Positions 1 through 5,618 of a stretch of 8,668 nucleotides of DNA are shown piece by piece (position 1 is the stretch's first letter; every line of letters starts with the position of its first letter). The notes under the pieces are model-generated. The model did not search any database. It saw only the letters and a list, made by a program, of their open reading frames with translations, and had not been told where the DNA came from. Source of the stretch: JAIOTH01 sp964639335 (GTDB lineage Bacteria > Patescibacteriota > Patescibacteriia > UBA1558 > S5-K13); the NCBI GenBank assembly GCA_964639335.1, contig CAZXCJ010000040.1, positions 1 through 8,668 of the forward strand. Reading direction: 5' to 3'. Position numbers and translations under genes: made by a program.

Positions 1-14
1 GAGGGGTAAATAAT

Positions 15-71
15 TATCTAACGGGATGTATCCCATTAGATAATATCTTAAATAATATCTAACGGGATGTA
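15..71. repeat. Palindromic repeat overlapping the pgk start codon
   Basis: The 16-mer TATCTAACGGGATGTA occurs at 15-30 and again at 56-71. Between the two lies the opposite-strand arm ATCCCATTAGATA (30-42). That arm can pair with 15-27 (loop of 2) or with 56-68 (loop of 13), with one G-U type mismatch each. The second direct copy contains the pgk ATG (67-69). The CCC(R)TTAGATA arm resembles the CCCTGTTAAATA arms at 1383 and 5515, so I group it loosely with that family. The two alternative hairpins could affect access to the pgk start; that is inference. Confidence 0.7.
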
Positions 72-1254
72 CAGATTTAAGACATTAAAGGATTTTGATT
101 TTAAGGGTAAAACTGTTTTATTAAGGGTAGATTTTAATTTGCCTATTGATCAGCAGGGTCAGATATTAAATAATTGGCGGATAAAAAAATCTTTAAAAAC
201 TATTAATTATCTTTTAGACCAAAATGTTAAGCTTATTATTGCCACTCATTTTGGTCGGCCCAATGGGGAAGTAATAGAAAAATTAAGAGTTGATAAAATT
301 GCTCAAAATTTATCAGAAATTATTCAAAGGCCACTAAAAAAATTAAATGATATTTTAGGAGCCGGGGTTGAACAAGCTATTCAGGACATGGATTTTGGCG
401 ATATTATTATGTTGGAAAATATTCAGTTTAATAAAGGAGAAATTAATAATTCTGATGAGTATGCTCAAAAGCTGGCTTCTTATGCAGATATTTTTGTTTT
501 TGATTGTTTTGGGCAAGCTCATCGTAATTATGCTTCCATTGCCGGCATTCAGAAGTTTATTCCTAGTTGTGCGGGTTTTTTAGTACAAGAGGAAGTAGAA
601 AATTTAAACCGGGCCATAGAAAATCCTCCTCAGCCATTTTATGCTTTGATTGGAGGCATGAAGCCGGATAAAATAGGAGTGATAGAATTATTAATGGATA
701 AAGTTGATAAATTTTTAATAGGCGGGGTTTTGGCTAATACATTTTTAAAAGCACAGGGTATTAATATTGGATTTTCTAAATTTGACCAAGAGACCCTGGA
801 ATTTGCTAAAAAAATTATTAAGACGCATGCAGATAAAATTATTTTGCCCGAAGACGTGGTAATAGCTAATGCATTTGATAGCCGAGCTAAATTTAAAATT
901 ATTGATATAAAGAACATTCCAATAGAAAAAATGATTTTAGATATTGGGCCCCAGACCATTACCAATTATGAAAGAATATTAACAGACGCTCAAACTATTA
1001 TTTGGGCTGGTACTTTGGGGGTTTTTGAATGGGCTAATTTTGCCCAAGGTACTAATGCCATAGCCAATTTTATTTCTAATTTGAAAGCTGTTAAAATTAT
1101 AGGAGGAGGGGACACAGCTAGTGCTATAGAAAATTTGGGTTTAGAAGAAAAAATGACCCATGTTTCTACGGGTGGAGGAGCGTCTTTGGAATTTTTATCT
1201 GGAAAGGAGCTCCCGGGTTTGAGGGCTTTAGAAGAAAATTATAAGAAGTATTAG
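67..1254 (+). CDS. pgk: Phosphoglycerate kinase
   Basis: Cytoplasmic glycolytic enzyme that transfers phosphate from 1,3-bisphosphoglycerate to ADP, giving 3-phosphoglycerate and ATP. The 395 residues match the usual bacterial length. Visible motifs are LRVDFNLP (R20, D22, N24), NNWRI (R38), THFGRP (H61, R64), DCFGQAHR (R153), LANTFLKAQG, DIGPQTI, GVFE (318-321), GGGDT (346-350) and STGGGASLEFL near the C terminus. Several normally invariant spots differ. The N-domain ENxRF motif reads ENIQF, with Q120 in place of the substrate-binding Arg. GGAKVSDK is shortened to GGMKPDK (196-202). The NGPMG loop reads AGTLG (314-318). The ATG at 67 is the only good start before the conserved core; it lies at the end of an inverted repeat, with only AACGGG before it. 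The next gene of the pathway, eno, is separated by a broken transposase. Confidence 0.95.
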   Translation: MYRFKTLKDFDFKGKTVLLRVDFNLPIDQQGQILNNWRIKKSLKTINYLLDQNVKLIIATHFGRPNGEVIEKLRVDKIAQNLSEIIQRPLKKLNDILGAGVEQAIQDMDFGDIIMLENIQFNKGEINNSDEYAQKLASYADIFVFDCFGQAHRNYASIAGIQKFIPSCAGFLVQEEVENLNRAIENPPQPFYALIGGMKPDKIGVIELLMDKVDKFLIGGVLANTFLKAQGINIGFSKFDQETLEFAKKIIKTHADKIILPEDVVIANAFDSRAKFKIIDIKNIPIEKMILDIGPQTITNYERILTDAQTIIWAGTLGVFEWANFAQGTNAIANFISNLKAVKIIGGGDTASAIENLGLEEKMTHVSTGGGASLEFLSGKELPGLRALEENYKKY

Positions 1255-1382
1255 TTACTGGTTAGATAATACATATTTAAAACCAAAAGTTATAAATTAT
1301 AGAGAACAGGGAGCAAGAACGGGATTAATAAAAAATAATATGCGTAAGATAAAATTTCAGATAGGAGAATATTATCATGTTT

Positions 1383-1461
1383 ACCCTGTTAAATAATTAA
1401 ATTTTTAAATAGTATTGATAATTATATTATTTGGATTGAAAATTTAAATTTAACAGGGTGA
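1383..1461. mobile_element. 79-bp palindromic MITE-like element inside the transposase gene
   Basis: The left end ACCCTGTTAAAT (1383-1394) and right end ATTTAACAGGGT (1448-1459) are perfect inverted repeats around an AT-rich core. The element interrupts the transposase at the His-Val-Tyr-Asn codons. Removing 1383-1461 restores the TAT (Tyr) codon and the reading frame exactly. It has no coding capacity. Its ends and length closely match the copy at 5510-5589, and the ends resemble the ACCCCGTTA ends of the GIY-YIG element. It sits after TTT, as the other two copies do. I interpret it as a non-autonomous member of the same family. Confidence 0.8.
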
Positions 1462-1784
1462 ATAATAGAGGAGTTGATAAAAGAAAGATTTTTATGGATG
1501 AAAGTGATTATTTAAGATTTTTAAATAGTATTAAAGAATTTAATAGTGAGTCTATTTATGTTCAAAGAGATTATGAAAAACGTAGGAGATCTGAAGCTCA
1601 GCTTCAGGTACCTGAAGCTGAGCTTCGATCAAGACCAAGGCTAGTAGAATTTATCTGTTATTGTCTAAATCCTAATCATTATCATTTTTTATTAAAACAG
1701 TTAGTAGATAGGGGTATAGAAAAATTTACCCCGTTACAAATCCGACAAGATCATAACCTGGGTAAAATTTTATACTTTAAATAA
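1458..1784 (+). CDS. Transposase fragment (HUH half) as an open frame, probably not functional alone
   Basis: A gene finder would call this frame from a GTG at 1458, but that GTG lies in the right arm of the palindromic insertion and the true start is at 1340. The real transposase content runs from NRGVDKRKIFMDESDYLRF through FICYCLNPNHYHFLLKQ, which holds the HUH metal-binding motif (His-Tyr-His), and ends at F (1725-1727). The last 19 residues (TPLQIRQDHNLGKILYFK and the stop) are read from the non-coding leader of the GIY-YIG element. The segment SEAQLQVPEAELRS is encoded by a perfect DNA palindrome. The fragment lacks the catalytic-tyrosine half. Confidence 0.6.
   Translation: MNNRGVDKRKIFMDESDYLRFLNSIKEFNSESIYVQRDYEKRRRSEAQLQVPEAELRSRPRLVEFICYCLNPNHYHFLLKQLVDRGIEKFTPLQIRQDHNLGKILYFK
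1593..1626. repeat. Perfect 34-bp nested palindrome within the transposase ORF
   Basis: Positions 1593-1626 equal their own reverse complement, centred on GGTACC (1607-1612). Each half is itself a hairpin: GAAGCT-C-AGCTTC (1593-1605) and GAAGCT-G-AGCTTC (1614-1626). GATC flanks both sides (1588-1591 and 1627-1630). The sequence is in frame, encodes an Ala/Glu/Gln/Leu-rich patch (SEAQLQVPEAELRS) in a probable surface loop before the HUH strand, and is clearly more GC-rich than its surroundings. Confidence 0.92.
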
Positions 1785-2060
1785 TTTTAATTATATGCAA
1801 TATGTTTATGTATTACAAAGTTTAAAAGATAATAATTTTTATACTGGCTGTACAGATAATTTAAATAAAAGATTAAAAAAACATAATAATAGTAAAGTTA
1901 AATCAACAAAAAATAGAAAACCATTAAAATTGATATATTATGAGGCGTGTGTTGATAAGGGAGATGCTTTTGCAAGAGAAAAATATTTAAAATCAGGAAT
2001 GGGTAAAAGGTATATAAAAAATAGATTAAAAAGGTATTTATTAGATTTATAACGGGGTTT
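1728..2060 (+). mobile_element. TIR-bounded element carrying a GIY-YIG nuclease gene, inserted in the transposase
   Basis: The left end ACCCCGTTACAAATC (1728-1742) pairs with the right end, whose reverse complement is ACCCCGTTATAAATC (2044-2058); 14 of 15 positions match. The TT at 2059-2060 duplicates the TT before the left end (1726-1727), consistent with a 331-bp element and a 2-bp target duplication. Removing 333 bp rejoins ...IEKF to MHKLGTGY of the transposase exactly. The only gene is the 85-codon GIY-YIG ORF, whose TAA stop (2050-2052) is part of the right terminal repeat. The 67-bp leader has no coding content and can fold, since ACCCCGTTA (1728-1736) is roughly complementary to TAACCTGGGT (1754-1763). 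Confidence 0.8.
1795..2052 (+). CDS. Small GIY-YIG nuclease (UPF0213/COG2827-like)
   Basis: A stand-alone GIY-YIG domain of 85 residues, the usual size for this single-domain group of DNA strand-cleaving nucleases. Visible catalytic features are Tyr3-Val-Tyr5 on strand one, Tyr16-Thr-Gly18 (the YIG half), Arg26 and His30 in the helix KRLKKHN, and Glu62 in AREKYLKSG. The basic tail GKRYIKNRLKRYL suits nucleic-acid binding. The ATG at 1795 is chosen because the family begins directly with the M-x-YVY strand; no Shine-Dalgarno precedes it. The gene is the sole cargo of an inverted-repeat element lodged in a transposase gene, and its stop lies in the right terminal repeat. Related proteins are often annotated as housekeeping or 'excinuclease subunit C domain' proteins. 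Here the context favours a homing-like or mobility role. That role is inference; the domain call is secure. Confidence 0.92.
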   Translation: MQYVYVLQSLKDNNFYTGCTDNLNKRLKKHNNSKVKSTKNRKPLKLIYYEACVDKGDAFAREKYLKSGMGKRYIKNRLKRYLLDL

Positions 2061-2441
2061 ATGCATAAATTAGGGACTGGCTATACTAAATATTTTAATC
2101 AGAAGTACAATCGTTCCGGCTCTTTATTGGAAGGAAGATATAAGGCTATTTATGTTAAAGAAAATTCATATTTACTTTGGTTATCAGCTTATGTTAATGG
2201 AAATTCAGAAGTTCATCAGATTGCCCCGGCAAAAAATTATCCATGGAGTAGCTATATGGATTATTTAGATAAAAGGAATGATAATATTTGTAATAAACCC
2301 ACACATTTTCTGAAATGTGAGGATAAAGAAAAAGTTTTAGAACAATTTACCAATATACAAGATTATAAAGATTTTGTGCAAATAGTTATCCAGGAAGCAA
2401 AAGCTGGAAAAGAAGAAAGGAAAAGATATATTTTAGAATAA
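2061..2441 (+). CDS. Transposase fragment (catalytic-tyrosine half), probably not functional alone
   Basis: This 126-codon open frame is the C-terminal part of the RAYT/Y1 transposase. It starts at the ATG immediately after the right end of the GIY-YIG element (AACGGGGTTT-ATG), and this Met was internal in the intact gene. Motifs are KLGTGYTKYFNQKYNRSGSLLEGRYKA, containing the candidate nucleophilic tyrosine, and YVNGNSEVHQIAPAKNYPWSSYMDY, the YPWSS motif typical of these proteins. It lacks the HUH half encoded upstream, so isolated activity is unlikely. It is in the same frame as the upstream fragment because the insertion is 333 bp, a multiple of three. Confidence 0.65.
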   Translation: MHKLGTGYTKYFNQKYNRSGSLLEGRYKAIYVKENSYLLWLSAYVNGNSEVHQIAPAKNYPWSSYMDYLDKRNDNICNKPTHFLKCEDKEKVLEQFTNIQDYKDFVQIVIQEAKAGKEERKRYILE

Positions 2442-2451
2442 TTATTAAAGC

Positions 2452-2497
2452 TCCGCGACTTAGTTTTCTTCAGTTCCTTTGGCAACTAAGTCACGGA
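2452..2497. repeat. Long hairpin upstream of eno
   Basis: Left arm TCCGCGACTTAGTT (2452-2465) pairs with right arm AACTAAGTCACGGA (2484-2497) at 13 of 14 positions, with an 18-nt loop. No T-run follows, so it is not a classic intrinsic terminator on the plus strand. It is more GC-rich than its surroundings. It may be a REP-like palindrome, or may mark the end of the transposase transcript. Confidence 0.7.
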
Positions 2498-2511
2498 TTT
2501 CTCGAAACTTC

Positions 2512-2567
2512 GACCATTTAACAATTTAACCATTCAACAATTCAACAATTTAACAATTTAACAATTT
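2512..2567. repeat. 8-bp tandem repeat (AACAATTT) ending 6 bp before eno
   Basis: Seven consecutive 8-bp units: GACCATTT, AACAATTT, AACCATTC, AACAATTC, then AACAATTT three times. The array ends six bases before the eno ATG at 2574. Units are short with no spacers. It occupies the place of a ribosome-binding region and leaves eno without a Shine-Dalgarno. Confidence 0.88.
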
Positions 2568-2573
2568 AAAGCC

Positions 2574-3833
2574 ATGCCAAAAATAGATAAAATAATCGGT
2601 CGAGAAATTTTAGATTCTCGTGGCAATCCTACCATCAGTGCTACTGTTTTTTTAGATGATGATAGATATTATTTTGCTTCTACGCCTTCTGGGGCTTCTA
2701 CCGGCAGTTCAGAAGCCAAAGAATTAAGAGACGGGGATAGTAATAGATATAATGGCCAGGGAGTTTTAAATGCCGTCAATAATATTAATTCTGAAATTAA
2801 TAATCTCTTGCAGGGAAAGGATATTTCTGACCCCTTAATAATTGATAAAAAATTAATAGAATTGGATGGTACTGATAATAAAAGTAATTTAGGAGCCAAT
2901 GCTATTATAGCCGTATCTATGGCTGTTAATAAGGCCTGTGCTGGAGCGAATAATTTACCCCTTTATAAATTTATTAATCAATATTATCAGTTTTCTACCA
3001 GCCCCAGTTTGCCCGTTCCTTTAGTTAATATTTTTAATGGCGGCAAGCATGCTGATACTAATTTGGATTTTCAGGAGTTATGGATTATACCGGAAAAATT
3101 TAATAGTTTTAAAGAACGCCTAAGAGCTAGCTCAGAAATTTTTCATAAATTTGGAGAAGTATTATCCCAGGGCGGTTATGATACTGATATTGGCAATGAA
3201 GGTGGTTATGCTCCGGATTTAAAGCAAACAGATGATGCTTGGGACATGATTTTAGAAGCTATTAAGCAAACTATTTATATAGAAAAAGTAAAATTAGGTT
3301 TAGATGCAGGGGCCTCTACATTTTATAATCAGCATTCTCGCAAATATCAAATTAAATTAGAACAAAAGAATTTAAGCGCCACAGAAATGATAAATTATTA
3401 TATTGATTGGCTCAAAAAATATCCACTCGCTTATTTTGAAGACCCCTTAGATGAAGAGGACTGGGAGCACTGGGTAGAATTTAAAAAGGCTCTACAGACA
3501 ATTGACAAAAATATTTTATTAATTGGAGACGATCTTTTTACTACTAATGTACGGCGTTTGAAAAAGGGGATTGATTTACAGTCAGCTAATGCTATTATTA
3601 TCAAGCCAAATCAAATCGGCACTATTCAAGAAACTATTGATTGTATTAAATTAGCTCAAGACAATAAGATGGCTATTATTGTCTCTCATAGAAGCGGGGA
3701 GACATGTGATGATTTTATTGCTGATTTAGCTGTGGGATGCGCAGCAGAACATATTAAAACTGGTTCTATTTGTAGGGGTGAAAGGATTTGTAAGTATAAT
3801 CGTTTATTGAATATTGAAGATGAATTATTATGA
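2574..3833 (+). CDS. eno: Enolase
   Basis: Cytoplasmic Mg-dependent lyase converting 2-phosphoglycerate to phosphoenolpyruvate. The 419 residues are slightly below the usual 430 or so. N-terminal motif is REILDSRGNPT (10-20); the mobile catalytic loop is SGASTGSSEAKELRDGD with S42. NGGKHADTNLDFQE supplies the His and Glu near the active site. Metal ligands are D244 (LGLDAGAS), E289 (YFEDPLDEED) and D319/D320 (IGDDLF). Catalytic Lys is K344 (IIKPNQIGT), with H372 in VSHRSGET and K395 in HIKTGSICRGER. The usual GDEGG motif reads GNEGG: E209 is kept but the preceding Asp is Asn208. The ATG at 2574 gives the standard N terminus. Upstream is an unusual leader of a hairpin plus an 8-bp tandem array. 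gpmI follows 113 bp downstream in the same direction. Confidence 0.97.
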   Translation: MPKIDKIIGREILDSRGNPTISATVFLDDDRYYFASTPSGASTGSSEAKELRDGDSNRYNGQGVLNAVNNINSEINNLLQGKDISDPLIIDKKLIELDGTDNKSNLGANAIIAVSMAVNKACAGANNLPLYKFINQYYQFSTSPSLPVPLVNIFNGGKHADTNLDFQELWIIPEKFNSFKERLRASSEIFHKFGEVLSQGGYDTDIGNEGGYAPDLKQTDDAWDMILEAIKQTIYIEKVKLGLDAGASTFYNQHSRKYQIKLEQKNLSATEMINYYIDWLKKYPLAYFEDPLDEEDWEHWVEFKKALQTIDKNILLIGDDLFTTNVRRLKKGIDLQSANAIIIKPNQIGTIQETIDCIKLAQDNKMAIIVSHRSGETCDDFIADLAVGCAAEHIKTGSICRGERICKYNRLLNIEDELL

Positions 3834-3851
3834 TACCAATAACACGATGCC

Positions 3852-3892
3852 AACCCGCCTTAATTTTATGGCTTTATAAAATTATGGCGGTT
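3852..3892. repeat. Hairpin between eno and gpmI
   Basis: Left arm AACCCGCCTTAATTTTAT (3852-3869) pairs with ATAAAATTATGGCGGTT (3876-3892) apart from one bulge and one mismatch; loop of 6. It lies 18 bp after the eno stop and is not followed by a T-run. It could end the eno transcript or protect its 3' end. It mirrors the hairpin placed upstream of eno. Confidence 0.7.
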
Positions 3893-3922
3893 AGGCGCTA
3901 GGTGCTAAGACACCATGGAGAC

Positions 3923-3940
3923 CTAATGACTAATGACTAA
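3923..3940. repeat. 7-bp tandem repeat (CTAATGA) ending 6 bp before gpmI
   Basis: CTAATGA, CTAATGA and a partial CTAA occupy 3923-3940, ending six bases before the gpmI ATG (3947), the same distance as the array before eno. Each full unit contains an ATG followed after one base by TAA, so no extended upstream peptide is encoded. No Shine-Dalgarno is present. Confidence 0.75.
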
Positions 3941-3946
3941 ACACAT

Positions 3947-5497
3947 ATGAAAATAAAAAAATGCATATTGATTATTTTAGATGGTTGGGGCCTGACAGTT
4001 CCTTCGGCAGGCAATGCTATTAGTTTAGCATCTACTCCTAATTATAATAGTTTTTTAAAAAAATACCCGCATACTGAATTAATAGCCCATGGATTACAAG
4101 TAGGACTGCTCAAAGATCAGGATGGAAATTCGGAAGCCGGGCATATGAATATTGGAGCTGGTCGGACTGTATTGCAGGACGATATTTATATTAATAGGGC
4201 TATTAAAGATGGTTTATTTGATAAAAACCTGGCTTTTTTGGAAGCTATTAACCATGTCCAGAAAAATAAATCCAATCTTCATTTAGTAGGGCTTTTAAGT
4301 GGAATCCAAAGTGCTCATGTTAATCCAGAACATTTAGATTCTTTATTAAATTTATTAGAAAAAAAAGCTGTAAAAAATATTTATTTACATCTTTTTACGG
4401 ATGGTCGAGATTCTTCTCAACATGCTAGCATAAATTTTTTAAAGGATTTAAAAGACAATTTTAAAAATGGAGAAAAAATAGCTACTATTATGGGTAGATT
4501 TTATGCCATGGATAGAAATAAAAATTGGTCTCGGACAAAAAGAGCCTATGAGGCGATGACAGCAGGCAGGGGTTTAAAGGTTGAGTCACCAGAACAGGCC
4601 ATAGTTCAGGCCTATAACAGGAAAGAATCAGATGAGTTTATTAAGCCTACGGTAATTACTAAAAAAGGGCAACCCATTACTAAAATAAAAGATGATGATG
4701 CAATTATATTTTTTAATTTAAGGTCTGATAGAGCCAGACAATTAACCAAGCTTTTTGTACAAAGAGATCTTTATGACCGTAATAAAAATTGTAAGATAAA
4801 TAGAAAAAAATTAAAGAATATCAAATTTGTTTCTATGACTGATTTTGGTCCGGATTTAGACGGCATTTTATCCGCGTTTCCTTCCAGAGATATCGAAGAT
4901 ACCCTGCCAATGCGATTAAAAGATTATAAACAATTGTACATTTCTGAAAGTGAAAAATATGCCCACATAACCTATTTTTTTAATGGTGGTTATAAAGACC
5001 CAGTGGCTGGTGAAAATAGGGAAATGATTCCTTCTCCCCATGTTCATTCTTATGCCCAAAAGCCGGAAATGAATTCTAAAATTTTAACTAAAAAAATTAT
5101 TAATTATATTAATAAAGATAAATATGATTTTATAGTAGTTAATTTTCCTAATCCAGATATGGTTGGCCATACTGGAGATTTAAAGGCCGGCATTAAGGCC
5201 ATAGAAGCCATGGATTATTCTTTGGGTTTAATATATAAAGCTATTCAGAAAAAAAAGGACCTTGTAATGATAATTACTGCTGACCATGGTAATATTGAGG
5301 AAATGATTAATTTAAAAACAGGAGAAGTTGATACTAAACATTCCTGTGCCCCAGTACCCTTTATTTTAATACATGCAGATTTTAAAAAGAAAAGATTGCT
5401 CAAAGGTAAATTAGGAGATATTGCCCCCACAATTTTAGATATTTTTGGTCTAAAAAAGCCACGTTTAATGACTGGTCAAACTTTATTGAAAAAATAA
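3947..5497 (+). CDS. gpmI: 2,3-bisphosphoglycerate-independent phosphoglycerate mutase
   Basis: Interconverts 3- and 2-phosphoglycerate through a phosphoserine intermediate using two Mn ions; a cytoplasmic glycolytic enzyme of the alkaline phosphatase superfamily. The 516 residues match the usual length of about 510. The N-terminal metal site is LDGWG with D12. The nucleophile is S62 in GNSEAGHMNIGAGR. The inserted phosphotransferase domain has HLFTDGRDSS, GRFYAMDRNKNWSRT and FFNLRSDRARQLT. The second metal site has D404 and H408 (NPDMVGHTGD), D446 and H447 (TADHGN) and H465 (TKHS). All expected catalytic residues are visible, so it should be active. It follows eno and supplies its substrate. 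A palindromic element and a degenerate gpmI-like gene lie immediately downstream. Confidence 0.97.
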   Translation: MKIKKCILIILDGWGLTVPSAGNAISLASTPNYNSFLKKYPHTELIAHGLQVGLLKDQDGNSEAGHMNIGAGRTVLQDDIYINRAIKDGLFDKNLAFLEAINHVQKNKSNLHLVGLLSGIQSAHVNPEHLDSLLNLLEKKAVKNIYLHLFTDGRDSSQHASINFLKDLKDNFKNGEKIATIMGRFYAMDRNKNWSRTKRAYEAMTAGRGLKVESPEQAIVQAYNRKESDEFIKPTVITKKGQPITKIKDDDAIIFFNLRSDRARQLTKLFVQRDLYDRNKNCKINRKKLKNIKFVSMTDFGPDLDGILSAFPSRDIEDTLPMRLKDYKQLYISESEKYAHITYFFNGGYKDPVAGENREMIPSPHVHSYAQKPEMNSKILTKKIINYINKDKYDFIVVNFPNPDMVGHTGDLKAGIKAIEAMDYSLGLIYKAIQKKKDLVMIITADHGNIEEMINLKTGEVDTKHSCAPVPFILIHADFKKKRLLKGKLGDIAPTILDIFGLKKPRLMTGQTLLKK

Positions 5498-5509
5498 TTA
5501 AGCGATACT

Positions 5510-5589
5510 AATTTACCCTGTTAAATAAGGAATTATCAATTTCAACCTGTTAAATAGTATTTTGAAAAAATAATTTAACAGGGTAAATT
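5510..5589. mobile_element. Palindromic MITE-like element, second copy (between gpmI and its paralogue)
   Basis: Arms at 5510-5526 and 5573-5589 are a perfect 17-bp inverted repeat with core ATTTACCCTGTTAAAT. A third partial copy of the left arm, AACCTGTTAAATAGTAT, starts at 5544 inside the element. Ends and size match the copy inside the transposase gene (1383-1461), including the TTT before ACCC. Further out, CGATACTAAT (5503-5512) and ATTAGCATCG (5595-5604) form an additional imperfect pair. There is no coding capacity. Confidence 0.82.
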
Positions 5590-5618
5590 CGTATATTAGC
5601 ATCGAATATTAGTATATT

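Larger units (their letters stand above)
1340..2441 (+). pseudogene. REP-associated (RAYT, Y1/HUH) transposase, interrupted by two insertions
   Basis: HUH single-strand transposase of the IS200-like/RAYT type. The original ATG is at 1340 and encodes MRKIKFQIGEYYHV. After GTT-T (1382) a 79-bp palindromic element breaks the conserved HVYNRG motif, which resumes at 1462 as ...AT AAT AGA GGA. The frame then runs to F at 1725-1727, where a 333-bp GIY-YIG element begins, and resumes at 2061 (MHKLGTGYTKYFN). Joining 1340-1382, 1462-1727 and 2061-2441 gives one open frame of 229 codons with no other lesion. The HUH motif (NHYHFLL) is in the middle part and the candidate catalytic tyrosines (GYTKYFNQKYNRSGSL) are in the last part, so no separate fragment should be active. 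Intact sequence outside the insertions suggests recent insertion or reversible interruption. Typical family length is about 200-240 residues. Confidence 0.85.

Noticed and set aside
639..965. Minus-strand open frame of 108 codons inside pgk
   Set aside because: It lies wholly within a secure pgk reading frame and shows no family motif; it is a shadow of AT-rich coding sequence. The same holds for frames at 368-583 (+), 2669-2899 (-), 5245-5430 (-) and 7355-7690 (-).
1255..1339. Degraded further copy of the pgk 5' repeat downstream of pgk
   Set aside because: TTAGATAATA (1262-1271) and AACGGGAT (1318-1325) recall parts of the 15-71 repeat, but no paired arms can be drawn, so chance in AT-rich DNA is more likely.
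1728..2060. Group I intron or intein hosting the GIY-YIG gene
   Set aside because: Only about 75 bp lie outside the nuclease ORF, far too little for a group I core, and the ends are inverted repeats typical of DNA elements. The insertion carries stop codons in the host frame, ruling out an intein.
2512..2567. CRISPR-like array upstream of eno
   Set aside because: Units are 8 bp, directly adjacent, with no spacers and no cas genes; it is a simple tandem repeat.
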